Shown here: in pieces, positions 21,008-31,845 of the stretch
How positions within the stretch are numbered: position 1 is the stretch's first letter
How the letters are laid out: every line of letters starts with the position of its first letter
Source of the DNA: Diphasiastrum complanatum
Lineage: Eukaryota; Streptophyta; Lycopodiopsida; Lycopodiales; Lycopodiaceae
Reading direction: 5' to 3'
NCBI GenBank assembly: GCA_029204225.1
Contig: CM055099.1
Span: forward strand, 65,375,852-65,439,851
DNA length: 64,000 nucleotides
The notes under the pieces: model-generated
The model's database searches: none
Told to the model about the DNA's origin: nothing
What the model saw: only the letters and a program-made list of their open reading frames with translations
Made by a program: the position numbers and the translations under genes

Positions 21008-21752
21008 TGTTGGAGGGTTTGCGGATCCCAAGGCAACCCTAACCCTAGTTAATATGTGAGAGGGATTTGACACCCTGCGTGTGTAAGTCCAACCCAATGA
21101 TCACGTAGTTATTTGATTGATTAGTTAAAAGTTAATAGAAGGACTTTAGGCCTTTTTGCGGGACTTTTAATGTCGAGGGCCTAAATGTTAAGTTAGTGAA
21201 TAAAGTTGGGTTTCCCTCCAATTTTGATGGTTCCCACACTTTTTTAAATTTGAATAAAAAGAGAGGCAAGACTGGACCAATAGGATTCAGAGGCCAGGGT
21301 CCTTCTCTCTACTATAAAAAGAGACCAACTCGAGTTGTTCCTCATGTTCATTTCCTCATTTCAATAAAGCAGATTGGTTCTCTTTAGAAATGGATTGATG
21401 AATGTCCTTGCTCTTCCTTTCTTCTCGTCCATTTCTCATGCTTTCTTTGGATTTTGCTAATTGTTGGATTTGATCATTATTGGGATTGCTATTTCTTATG
21501 CTTTTTGTGAGAGAGAAAGGGAGAGAGAGAAGAGTAAGTTTCTATCATTGTTGTGGATTTAGGGTTAATGGATGTAGTGTTAATGCTTAGTGTTAATGGA
21601 TGTTAATGTTAGATCCTCTATTCATGTTGAAATTTGAACTATACTATGGCTCTCATGGGAACGAACCTACGCATGATAACTAACTCCGTCTCTTTGATGC
21701 TAGATTGACTAGATCTTGGATTCAGGTTAGGCAAGGAATGAAACCCACTACA
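21008..21752 (+). repeat. Element D 3' LTR
   Basis: 745 bp, nearly identical to the 5' LTR apart from scattered substitutions and small indels in the GTTAATGGATGT-repeat zone near 21555-21605. It is followed by the TSD GAGAT. Confidence 0.92.
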
Positions 21753-21982
21753 GAGATAAACTTTTTAAAGTTATTTTAGTCAGAGTTCATTTGAATTACC
21801 ACTTTTGGAAAGTGTGGGACATATATTAGGTCAAATTTGGACACATTCAAAGTTGAATGTTAGATGCATTAAATCTAGTCATATTGATGATAGGGTTTTT
21901 GAACTAGAGGAGGTTTGGAGAGAAACCAAACTCTAAATGAGACATGGATCTACTATATATAGTGTAAATTCATGGGAGAACA

Positions 21983-21984
<2 letters not shown>

Positions 21985-22062
<78 letters not shown>

Positions 22063-22067
22063 CTCTC
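21985..22067. repeat. (CT)n microsatellite in element E 5' LTR
   Basis: About 40 CT dinucleotides with a single CG interruption near 22060. The 3' LTR of E has only a short CTCTCTCTC at the matching place (about 29223), so the tract has expanded since insertion or differed in the parent copy. Confidence 0.95.
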
Positions 22068-23090
22068 ATTTCATGCTTATACATGAGTTCTCTTGGGTTC
22101 ATCTATCCATTGGTGCACTATCTTGATGATATCTTGCAATCTTGTGTGTAGAATGCTCATATTTTGCTATTTTTGGATCCACACGTGGGAGGTACAGTAG
22201 AGTACTGTTGTTGTACGGAAAGCAACTTCATTTTATCATATATTTGATGTTTGATCAAGTTTTTATTGAGTTTGCATCTCTTTCATTGAGTAGATGCTGA
22301 TTTTTCTACATTGGCAATGTTGTATGTTGTGTTGTCTTTCTAACCAAATATCAAGGGACACATTTTGTGTGAAAAGTACAGTACTAAGGACCATAAATGG
22401 ATCTTTGAATGATCTACAAGGTGATTGTATGCTTGTTGAACAATCTATCAGAAACTAGTCATCAGAAAACAAGATCTAGTTTAGCAGCTTGATAGGAAAC
22501 AAGTAGAGACAATCAAAGCATTGATCAAATAGTCTAATCCAACTCCACACGTGTGGAAATAAGGCTGTAGTACGGCCTGTAGACAGTGTTTACAAAGTGC
22601 CAAAGCTGGGTTTCATTGGAAAAATAGAGTAATCACCATACAATGAGAGAAAACTCGAGTTTCTCCTTGAGGCTCCAAAAAGTTTCTATCTTCTCACTAT
22701 GGAGAATGGAAATACATAGTAAAACACACTTCCTTTGCAAAGTTAGGTGAAAATCCAGCATGTAATAAAGAAGTAGACTCCACTTTCTTGCCCTAATGTG
22801 AAAACCCTAGCCTAGATCCAAGAGTCATGCTTGGTAGGTGCATGGTAGGTACAAATCTCATCATAAATCATGGTCTAGATCCTACAAAGTAGGAATCACT
22901 ACCAAATAGACACAACCACTCCTCTTGACTCATGGTAACCTACTTTAGGTGTGTATGTACAAGTGGCACTTTGGCCATTCAAGTAACCAACAAACAATAT
23001 TGACAAAATGTACAATATTCTACATGGCTAGATTTGCCAATGTAGGCAATTTTTCACATTTTAGATCTTAATGATCTGAAATTTTTCACA

Positions 23091-23104
23091 TGGTATCAAA
23101 GCTC
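23091..23104 (+). promoter_or_regulatory. Element E primer binding site
   Basis: TGGTATCAAAGCTC immediately after the LTR terminus TTTTTCACA. It is a one-mismatch version of the tRNA-iMet site used by Copia elements and is at the same position as in element A. Confidence 0.85.
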
Positions 23105-23682
23105 TTGTGTTTCAGGTTATGAAAGGATCAGCCATCTTTAGCAAGGATTTGGAGGAGTTACCAATGCTAGAGCATGCTAGATTGATTTTCACTTAAAAAT
23201 CAGCATTTTTGCATATGTAGATTGGATCTTTTGTAGGTCAAAACTCAATATAGGGTTGTGATATTGAAGAAATTCAATTTCACACATGGCTTACTAGATT
23301 TGGGTGATTTTTGATGAATTAGTAAGGTCTCATTGAAGGCTACAAGATTCGATATCAAGTTTTAGGCAATTGCATGTAGAAAGTGGAAGATTCAATTTTT
23401 TGTGATTTTGTCAAAACCCTCATTTTGATTGGATTTCTATTTTTTGAAGTTGCTGGACTTTAATAGAGTTTGTTTCAATCTTATGAAGTGACAAGATTCA
23501 TTAGATTGTTGGTAGATCATAGGTTGATCAAGATTTTTTCAGTCTATGTGTTGATTTGCTAGTTAAAGTGAGATAATTGAGAGTTTCCATATCTCTCTGT
23601 TTTTTGAATACATTTGTTGTAATTCAAAAGAGTGCTTTGAGCATTGGAATAGGTTGAAAGGAGGAGATTAGGTCACTTTAAC

Positions 23683-24448
23683 ATGGCTACAAGTGGAGGC
23701 TTTATGTTGAAGAGCAATGATAGGCACCTCAATCAACTATTCTACTTGGAAGGTGAGGATGGAGTCTTTATTGGAGATGAATGAGATGATGGAAATTGTT
23801 GCAAGTGTGGAGGAGAGGCCTCAAGCACCTCAAGATCAAGTGAGGTATGACAAGAGAGCAAAAAAAGCTCTACACATAATCAAGATGAATATTACCAATG
23901 AGCTACTGAAGGAGATTAGTAAGAGCAATTCATCTTGATAGGCTTGGGAAGCTTTGAAGAAGCTTTAGAAATCTAAGTCTACATCTAGAGTGTTGACTCT
24001 AAGAATAAAAAATTTTCAAAGTTTTCAAAAGAAGGAAGAGAGTACTCATGCTTTTGTTTTGAGGTATGACAAGAGAGCAAAGAAAGCTCTACACATAATC
24101 AAGATGAATGTTATCAATGATGAGTTAGCATGCATTGATGAGAGCATTAAGGAGGTAGAATTTGTTCAAGTTATACTTAATGGCTTGTTGGATGATCATG
24201 CTAATCTTGTTCAAAGATTTTCTATTCAAAAGACTTTGCCAAGCATTGTGGATTTGAAAGAGATTTTGGTGAATGAGGAGTTTAGGCTTCAAGCAAGAGG
24301 TGGATCTACATCAACATGTCAATACGAAGAGGAGACTATGTTCATCAAAGGCAAGTTCAAGGGCAAAGTGAAAGGCAAGTGGTCAAAGGTTCAAAATCAA
24401 GGTGAGCCTTCCTCTTTTGTTAGTAAGAAAAAAATAGGTCAAAGTTAA
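23683..24448 (+). pseudogene. Element E gag
   Basis: ATG at 23683 (MATSGGFMLKSNDR), then a 2-nt deletion relative to element A puts INYSTWKVRMESLLEMNEM into another frame. Stops occur at about 23936 and 23967. Near 24062-24112 a segment encoding RYDKRAKKALHIIKMNV, the same as at 23842-23892, has replaced residues that in A read VKAF, so part of gag was copied into a second place. The frame then returns to NDELACIDESIKEVE and ends just before the zinc knuckle. Confidence 0.85.
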
Positions 24449-24792
24449 AGTGCTTCTATTGTAGAATCAAAGGGCATTTTGCTAATTAATGTTTGAAGAA
24501 GCAAAGAGATGAAGATAGCAAGCAAATCAACTATACTACTAATGATGAGGATCTAGGTGGTTGTGATTCTCTTTTGATGTGTTTTTCAAGTCCAATATCA
24601 AGTGAAGGTGACAAAAATTCATGGTGGATTGATAGTGGAGCTAGTTCACACATGACTAGTCACAAGGAGTTCTTTACTTCTTTGGTCACTTATGATGGGG
24701 CCAAGAAAGCAATTCACATGTCACTTTCAAAGAATTTGTTAAGTGTTGGTCAAATGATAGAGAAAAGGATACATGATAAAGTTTGGTGGTAA
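24449..24792 (+). pseudogene. Element E zinc knuckle (broken) and protease motif
   Basis: The knuckle reads CFYCRIKGHFAN, then a stop (TAA) where A has the final Glu-Cys. After it the frame reopens with CDSLLMCFSSPISSEGDKN and the protease active site WWIDSGASSHM. A deletion of about 40 codons then removes the region between KKAIHM and SLSKNLLSVGQM that A retains. Confidence 0.8.
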
Positions 24793-25796
24793 TGCTTGTT
24801 TCATTACAAAGGAAAAAAATCTTGGTTGCTAGGGGCAATAGACAAGGTAGACTTTTCAAGCTTGATGCTTTTGTTATGGCTAACAAAAAGGATGGAATGG
24901 AAAAGGAGATTGGTCTCAACTTTCCAAAGTTCCCTTTTAGCATCAATAAGATTGGTGAATCTTATCCAAAGTCTAAGAAGCTTCCTTATGCTAGATCTAG
25001 GTCAAGATCTAATATGCTTCTTGGACATGTTCATCTTTGTGCTAACTTGGCTAGTTATGAGGATAATGAAGGTTCTTCAATGGTACTTCATGGCAAGTGC
25101 AAGCATGCAAAAGGCAAGGAAAGAGCTAACTTCATCAATGGAGGTGGTGAAGGTTCTTCCTTGAAAAAGGTTGTTAATAATGATTTCTTTGATCATATGG
25201 AAAAAGATGTTGCTGGCTGCATGCATGAAGGAGGTGGTTCTTCTACATTTCTTTGTTATGATTCCAAGAAAGTCATTTGTGCAGCAAGTGGAGTCACGTG
25301 TCTTCATAAAGAGAGTAGATCAAATGGTTCTATCATGAGACTTGGTGAGGGAGATAGTCATAAGTCAAGAAGAAGAGAAGTATGTGAAGAGTTCAAAGTA
25401 GGATGTACTTTGAATTATGTCGTTGTGAGTGATAGTGAGAAAGAATCATTATCATATGAGTCATTACCTAAAACATTGAGTCAAAGTTCTTGTTTAAAAA
25501 AAGAGAGTACTTCAATCATCCTTATGTTGAAGGTACTAACCATTTTTTTCATGGCTTCTACTTTTTATGATGCAATCATTAAGAGGGAGCCTTATGAAGG
25601 AAAGAGCAATGGAAGATTGGTTCTTGGGAAGATCCAAGACATGGATCTCACATCTCTTCATCAACTCAAAGGATTTTATGATTGTGAATTGATCACTCAT
25701 GATCAAGATGGCAAAAGGTTGGTTGGAGAAGACTACATGGATCAAATCAAAAGGCAATTTCTTCAAGGAAAGGGAGATCACATTGGTGAGCTTACT
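24783..25796 (+). pseudogene. Element E unexplained coding region, 5' part
   Basis: About 340 codons colinear with residues 340-655 of the element A ORF, at high similarity. It includes YARSRSRSNMLLG, KGKERANFINGG, SHKSRRREVCEEFKVGCTL and a hydrophobic LMLKVLTIFFMAS. Indels relative to A are multiples of three: one extra Lys, one extra Gly, and a 7-residue shortening after FFMAS. I do not recognise the fold. The frame ends where element F was inserted. Confidence 0.75.
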
Positions 25797-25802
25797 TGTT
25801 AT

Positions 25803-26311
25803 GTCCATGACCAGTAAGTAGGATTCAGTATACTCCTAGTCTTGGATACACGATACTCTTGTAAATCAAGTTGTTAGTTATGCCACGTCATACTGGATGT
25901 GACCCGAAATAATATCCTTGTGAGGTCCAGAACACACTAAATGGAGTTTAGACAAGGTATAAGACAGTGTATGCATGTGTAGAGTTATCAATAGCAATTC
26001 TATAAATAGTTGGTCCATGTATAAGACTCTATTCTAGGTGAATCTATGTATAGGGAACTTAGGGCTATGCATGGCTATGTGCCCAGGATGCTTATGGCAC
26101 TACAAAAAGAGGCCAAACTCGCCCTACTCCTCATTGTGATCATGGATTCATTGCCAGGGTTTCACTCTACATTCATGCCTCTTGTTCCTTGGCTTGGGAG
26201 TGAAGCTTCTAGAGTTGATTGGTTGCTTCTACTTGGTTGGGTGGTTGCTCCATTGTGTGTTTTCCATTGTGTATTGTCTTGTATGCAGGATCTTAGAGAG
26301 CTTTCCTTATA
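25803..26311 (+). repeat. Element F 5' LTR
   Basis: Begins near GTCCATGACCAGTAAGTAG. It carries a promoter-like CTATAAATAG at about 26001-26010, and ends CTTTCCTTATA just before the primer site. Confidence 0.8.
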
Positions 26312-26312
26312 G

Positions 26313-26324
26313 TGGTATCAGAGC
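26313..26324 (+). promoter_or_regulatory. Element F primer binding site
   Basis: TGGTATCAGAGC, an exact copy of the usual plant Copia tRNA-iMet primer site. Confidence 0.85.
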
Positions 26325-27437
26325 AAGGCTTACGAAGATTGGAGAACATGGAGAAGGGCTACCTTTCGTCGAAATTTTGGATTAGGCCCATGGGAATTCT
26401 CTTCCAAGGTGGATAGCAAGGGTGGAAGTGGGTGTACTATCCCAGTTTCATTTTGCATGTTGCTAAGATCCATTACTTTTGGGATTCTTTGTGGTTTTAT
26501 GGAGAATTGTCCTTGAAAGCCAATTTGTGATGCTTTTTTGGAGATTTTTCTTGTGTAGATCAAATCTTTGGTAGATCTGAGTTTTCCAGCAAGTGTACTT
26601 CCATTTTAGGGTTCATTAATGATGAAATTAATGATGCATGTCTGTTCTCTCCAATAATTTATGATTCTAGGCTATGTTTTGGTCAAAATTGCTTGGTTTT
26701 TCTTGTTTTTTGACACAAAATAGATAGTAAGAACCAAAATTCAGCAAGATCAGATCAATTTGATGGTTGTAATTCTGTAAATTGGTTTGCATGTATTAGA
26801 GAAAGAGTTGTATGTCATGAATTTTCATTTTATGGTGATGAAAAAAACCGGAAAAATAGCCAAATATCATCATTTTTGCTTGTTTTTTCATAAAGTTGGA
26901 TAGTAGGTGGTTGTAAAACACCATGTAGAGCTTGTAAAGAGGTGGACCAAAGTCTTTTGAAGCTTTCCCTAAAGTTAGAGCCAAGAATTTCAGCAATTGG
27001 ACTTGTAGGAAATCAAAAAAGTTCAAAAAATGATCATTTTTTGTGATTTTTGGAGGATGAATCTCTCCAAATCCATAAGGAGATCATTCTAGAATTAATT
27101 ACAGCATTATTAGCATTCTTTTTTATCTTCCCAACAAGCTATCAGACCAATGAATTGATGATCGGTGGCTTATGCACCATCTCCATCAAGTTTGAAGCTA
27201 TTTTGACTTCTACAAATCAAGAAATCTTCGTTCTTAGCCTATATTGCACCTTAGGATCAGTATGAATGCTTCATGAAAGTCTAATAGGCTATTTAAGACT
27301 GTTGGTAACATCAATTTTGAGCTTGGAGAGGTGTTTGCATTTTCCTAATTTGTAGTACTGTGCTTGCATGGATTGGCTACATGCTGATTCTCAAAGTGGT
27401 TCTGACATGCATGTGGTATTTACAATCGATTTGAGTG

Positions 27438-27937
27438 GTCCATGACCAGTAAGTAGGATTCAGTATACTCCTAGTCTTGGATACACGGTACTCCAGTAAA
27501 TCAAGTTGTTAGTTATGCCACGTCATACTGGATGTGACCCGAAAGTAACTAATATCCTTGCGAGGCCCAGAACACACTAAATGGAGTTTAGACAAGGTAT
27601 GAGACAGTGTATGCATGTGTAGAGTTATCAATAGCAATTCTATGAATAGTTGGTCCATGCATAGGACTCTATTCTAGGTGAATCTATGTATAGGGAACTT
27701 AGGGCTATGCATGGCTATGTGCCCGGAATGCTCATGGCACTATAAAAAGAGGCCAAACTCGCCCTACTCCTCATTGTGATCATGGATTCATTGACAGGGT
27801 TTCACTCTACATTCATGCCTCTTGTTCCTTGGCTTGGGGGTGAAGCTTCTAGAGTTAATTGGTTGCTTCTACTTGGTTGGGTGGTTGTTCCATTGTGTAT
27901 TGTCTTGTAAGCAGGATCTTAGGGAGCTTCCTTTATA
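27438..27937 (+). repeat. Element F 3' LTR
   Basis: Second copy of the 25803-26311 sequence, running into ATTGAGGTTTG of the host element at its right end. Confidence 0.8.
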
Positions 27938-28449
27938 ATATTGAGGTTTGTTATGGACTCAAGAGGGCTGGATTTATTAGGTTTGATACTCATATTCACC
28001 TACTCTACTTCATGATGGATGGAAAGTTTGGAATCTATCTTTTGATTTATGATGGTGACATTGTTTTCACTAACCTTTGTGGAAATTCAAGATCAAGCAT
28101 TGATGAGATCTTGTTGGATCTAGATCATATGTTTGAGAGGGAGTATTTCCAGGGGGTTGGGTCTGAAGATATTCATATCTTTGATATTCAAGAGAAAGGT
28201 GAGCAAGTGGAAGCGACTCACTTTGCTTTACTCACATGTTTTGGAGAATCTTCTTGTGCAGATAATGTTATGCAAGTGGATATTGGTTCTCATGGTTTTC
28301 ATGCTGTAAATTCAACTAATGGATCTGGAAAAGAGGTCTTAGTCAATGGCTTTGATGGTCAAGTGGAAGATCAAGAGGTTGATCTCAAGGGGCTTCAACA
28401 ACACAAAAGGGAAAGTGGCAATTTTGAGCTAGTCAAGAGCATCAAATGA
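27938..28449 (+). pseudogene. Element E unexplained coding region, 3' part
   Basis: Resumes IEVCYGLKRAGF and IYLLIYDGDI exactly where element A would continue after GEL. It ends with a stop at 28447-28449 after KSIK, where A reads on (KGEVIGKDVMDLF). The YGLKRAG and YLLIYDGDI blocks resemble Copia RT motifs that have lost the catalytic residues. Confidence 0.75.
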
Positions 28450-28920
28450 GAGTCATTTGGCAAAGATGTTATGGATCTACTTTTGCAGGTTATTGAAGAA
28501 TCAATTGGTCAAAGGAGCAGCAAGGAAGTGTTGTTCAAGTTTACTTTACTTGTTCTATCCTATTTCATGTGGATGTGAGCAAATTGTCAGGATATGGTCA
28601 AACTAGCTACATTTGGTTTGCATCATTTTAATGTTGGAGTTGTACTAGCATTCTTGGATGGGTTTGCTGATGGAAATGAAGCTATTGGAGGTTCATTATT
28701 TTACTCATTCATGGCCAAGTCATCAAGTATTGATGATATCTTGTGGCTTTGTGAGGGAGCAAGTCATGTCAAAGGAGGTGGAGCTTCAACATGTGTCCTC
28801 AATGGAATGTGTAGTTGATATCTTCACCAAAACATTGGGAAAGGATTTGTTCATGAAGCATAGGACTTCACTTGGAGTGCTTTCAAAGTCTATGCTCAAA
28901 CTAGTTGAAGATGGAATGTG
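28450..28920 (+). pseudogene. Element E 3' coding remnant with Copia RNase H tail
   Basis: Matches the A C-terminus up to FADGNEA and SMAKSSS, then diverges. From about 28803 it reads VVDIFTKTLGKDLFMKHRTSLGV, the standard end of a Copia polyprotein (ADIFTKALP-type), ending at the LTR. Confidence 0.75.
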
Positions 28921-29554
28921 AAAGATTTCAACTAGTTTTACTATTTTGGTCATATTTGTATATTTGGCAATTGAGGCCAATTTTCATATTAGACTTAGAG
29001 TTTGACTTTTCAAAGTTATATTAGTCTAAAAGCATCTGAATAAACACTTTTGGAAACTGTGGGAAACTATAGAAGTCGAGTTTTAGTAGATTCAAATTTG
29101 AGTGTTGGGTACATTGAATTTAGTCCCAAAAATAGTAGGGTTTTCATTATTGAGGAAAACCAAAGTTTGAATTTAGGTTTGGACTTGATATAAAAGGATG
29201 TAACTCATGGTAAGAGAAGAAATTCTCTCTCTCTTATCTCATTCATGCTTGGACATGGTTCTACTATCCATTGGTGCACTATATTGGTGATATCTTGCAA
29301 TTTTGTGTGTAGAATGCTTGTTAAATGCTAATTTTGTTCCACACGTGTGAAATACAGTAGGGTACTATTTTTGTATGGACAATAACTTCATCATATCTTA
29401 TGTTTGATGTTTGATCAGGTTCTTAGTGAGTTTGCATCTCTTTCATTAAGTAGATTTTGATTTTTCCACATTGGCAAGATTGGTAGATTTGGTCTATTGT
29501 CAACCCAAGATCATTTTATGGAATTGGATCTTAATTGATCTGAAATTCTTCACA
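28917..29554 (+). repeat. Element E 3' LTR
   Basis: 638 bp, beginning TGTGAAAGATTTCAACTAG and ending GAAATTCTTCACA, the same termini as the A LTR. It contains CCACACGTGTGAAATACAG. The right flank is a different Copia fragment. Confidence 0.88.
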
Positions 29555-29810
29555 ATTTATGTCAAGATCATGCTTTCACTAATCAATCTAGATATGCTCT
29601 ATCTATGCTAAAAAAGTTTCATATGGAACATTGCAAGAGTGTAGACACACCTGTGGAGCATGTTGTAAAAGATCTTATCAAGGGAGATGAAAGATCCTTC
29701 AAGGACATCACCCTTTATAGGAGTCTTATTGGCTCCTTCATTTGGTTGACTATAAATAGGCCCGATTTGATGATTGATACCTCCCATGCCATATCGAGGT
29801 TTGGAGACAA
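29555..29810 (+). pseudogene. Copia RT-RNase H junction fragment
   Basis: Encodes MLKKFHMEHCKSVDTPVEH and RSLIGSFIWLTINRPDLM, the end of RT and start of RNase H of a Copia element. It overlaps, rather than continues, the end of element C, so it derives from another copy. It stops at the poly-C run. Confidence 0.75.
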
Positions 29811-29849
29811 CCCCCCTTCCCCCACCCCCCCCCCTCCCCCCCCACCCCC
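29811..29849. repeat. Poly-C tract
   Basis: Nearly pure C run interrupted by TT, A and T. Such a tract is G-rich on the minus strand and could form a G-quadruplex. It could also hide assembly length error. Confidence 0.9.
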
Positions 29850-31435
29850 AAAGAACTTTTCTCCCTTTTCTACAATGACTTCTACATTGTCTTGAAACTT
29901 CATGTATGCCTTTTCCTCAACACCAAATGGTCTTATTCGAACCTTTTACAAAGAAAAAAAATGCTAAGAGACTTTGTATAAAAAAATAAATCCCTTTCAA
30001 ACATCGCATGTTCCTATCTCATCATCACTAAAGCCATGGTTGTCATATTTGAATTCCCTATTTTGAGAACCAAATTTGTCCCCTTTGCGTGTTTACTATT
30101 GAAAATCATCCTCATTATTTCTTTGACTATTCATTGGTCCACTAAATATTGCTTTGGAGATCTACCAACTTCAAACCAACTATTTATATGGAAACTTTTT
30201 GTTTTTGGGGATAACACTCCATAATAGTGATGACTCCCTCCATTGGACTTTGTGCTAGAATTTTTTTTCATTATGAAACATTCGAACAACCAAGAATTGC
30301 CTCATCTTTTTTGGAAAATCCACAAATATATTTTTACCAGTGCGTCAAAAATTTAGATTCCAAATTTAGCTATATCAGTATTTGTTTGATAAGTGATGGC
30401 ATCCCTTTGCACTGTGTGCTACTAATAGTAGGGATTCAACCCCACTTGATATTTTTACTTAATGTAAGGAGGCTTTTCTTAATATACTTGGATGGCCTCT
30501 ATGAGAGGCTTTTTATAAAATCGATTTTGTAAAAAGCTAATTTTGAGTCATTTGGTTAGGGGGAGAAAAAAAGATCTAAATCTTCTATTAATTGCATAAA
30601 CATAGGGTATCCAGCACTTCAATGTGGGGAGAAGAAATAGGTGAGAGAAAGCGAGAATAAGAATTGAAATGCAAAGAGAAACATATTGAGCTATAAATTA
30701 AACATCAAAATTTTGGTCTATCACTAGCAAAGCAATCTAGCAAGAATGAGTTCGTAAATGAAATCACAATATTGTGGAAATTCAAAGGTAAAGGATAAGT
30801 TCAGTTATATCAGACAGCGGCAACAAGAAGAGGAAATACTTTCAAAGTAGAGGCAATGAGGGGCAAAGCAGTGGTAGCAAAGACGATCTTCCTATCAGAG
30901 CTAGAGTGTTTATTGAGATCAACGTGCATGTTTCTCTTTCAAAAAAGCTTGCATAAATAGAATTCTCTCTTGAATGAAATTACATGGAGAAGACAATTCT
31001 AACATTTCTCAAAGTCAAAGACCTAGTTCAAACTTTTTTTGTTTTTTAATTGTTCAAAGCTAAATGTCCAAGATGGATAGAAAAGTGGAAATTTTGGACA
31101 AGGGATTATATACCAAAATCTAGGACATTCACTTCAATGTGTTGAATAGGATTGATGATTGATTGTCAAATATTTGAAAGGACCTCCATCAAACAAAAAT
31201 TCACAGCATGATGTATTTCCTTTAGATTGTTACAATAGATGGAATAAATGCTTTTTTTGTTGTGCAATTAATGACATTCGAGAAAGAGTTCACATGTCAG
31301 ATTATCTCATTAGGCTTTGTGGGGCACCCACCCCCATCGAACAATTAGCTAACACTTGTAAAACAAATAGTAGACTCACATGATGGAGATATCCAAGTCT
31401 TGGCATTTGGCAAATAGATTTTGCAAGTTTTGCTA
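29850..31435. other. No gene recognised
   Basis: AT-rich sequence with short ORFs and no domain that I recognise. It may be decayed repeat DNA. Confidence 0.4.
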
Positions 31436-31840
31436 GTTTTTCCTCACCCATGATTTAACAAAAGGTAGCACATGGAGTGCTACCCTTTTCATGCCACTAC
31501 GTGATTTTCTATAAATAAGGATTGTGGTTTGGTACATAGTTGAAATTCCACTAGCCATCAATTTTTAAATAATTCCATCAAAAGGTGACTTTGTTGCTCG
31601 CTAAGTATAGGTTTATTTGGATTATGCAAAAATGTTCATGAAGCTTTGAAGGGAGGTGTGCTAGCCTTTAGAGCTTCATGAACACTTTTCCATAATTGAA
31701 ATAGACCTTCATTTACAGGGTAGCACTGACACTTAAATAGGTCCATCAAAAAACACTTTGCTACCTTCTAAATATAGGCTCATATTTATTATAAGAATAT
31801 GTTTATGGAGCTATAAAGGCTAGCACCTCGGCGTGTGCTT
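31436..31840. repeat. Dispersed repeat, two tandem-like parts, related to 33130-33420
   Basis: Contains AAAAGGTAGCACATGGNGTGCTA and TTGTGGTTTGGTACATAGTTGAAA, then two successive variants of a CCATCAAAA...GCTAGC unit (near 31590 and 31745). The same series recurs at 33140-33420. Probably an old non-coding repeat. Confidence 0.65.
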
Positions 31841-31845
31841 AATTT

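Larger units (their letters stand above)
19264..21752 (+). mobile_element. Element D: short non-autonomous LTR retrotransposon
   Basis: A complete 2,489-bp element: LTRs of 748 and 745 bp, terminal TGTTGG...CTACA, and a perfect 5-bp target duplication GAGAT (19259-19263 and 21753-21757). The interior is only 996 bp. It holds the primer site TGGCGCCGTTGCCGGGGA, characteristic of many plant Ty3/gypsy elements, and a polypurine run GGTGGGGGA before the 3' LTR. There is no gag, protease, integrase or RT. It fits the TRIM/LARD concept, with a Ty3/gypsy partner inferred only from the primer site. The LTRs are very similar, so the insertion is young. It inserted into the 5' LTR of element E. Confidence 0.92.
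19184..23090 (+). repeat. Element E 5' LTR, split by element D
   Basis: The LTR starts TGTGGGAGATTTCAACCAG at 19184, is interrupted at 19263/19264 by element D, and resumes at 21753 with GAGATAAAC. It ends TTTTTCACA at 23090 beside a primer site. It is homologous to the A LTR (TGTGAGAGATTTCAACTAG...TTCACA) and to the E 3' LTR. Without D it is about 1.4 kb, roughly twice the 638-bp 3' LTR, because an extra block of about 700 bp (near 22340-23030) is present. The left flank (CTAAT) does not match the right flank of the 3' LTR (ATTTA), so the two LTRs may have been joined by recombination. Confidence 0.7.
25797..27937 (+). mobile_element. Element F: short non-autonomous LTR element with Met primer site
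   Basis: Two direct repeats (25803-26311 and 27438-27937, about 500 bp) flank roughly 1.13 kb. TGGTATCAGAGC at 26313-26324, right after the first repeat, matches the tRNA-iMet primer site, so these are LTRs. The interior has no gag or pol domain. The LTRs are close to identical apart from scattered substitutions and a 14-bp duplication (TGTTTTCCATTGTG-like) in the 5' copy. The exact outer ends and target duplication are uncertain. Host sequence GAGCTT on the left and ATTGAGG on the right are contiguous in element A, which confirms insertion. A Copia parent is inferred from the primer site only. Confidence 0.82.
23091..28916 (+). mobile_element. Element E interior: sister of element A, carrying element F
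   Basis: Plus-strand interior with the same gene order as element A: leader, Gag, zinc-knuckle zone, protease motif, the unexplained coding region and the YGLKRAG patch. It ends in a Copia C-terminal tail (VVDIFTKTLGKDLF, about 28803-28850) that A has lost. Element F (about 25797-27937) is inserted between codons of the unexplained region: GEL upstream and IEVCYGLKRAG downstream. Several frameshifts and stops make this copy less intact than A. Confidence 0.85.
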
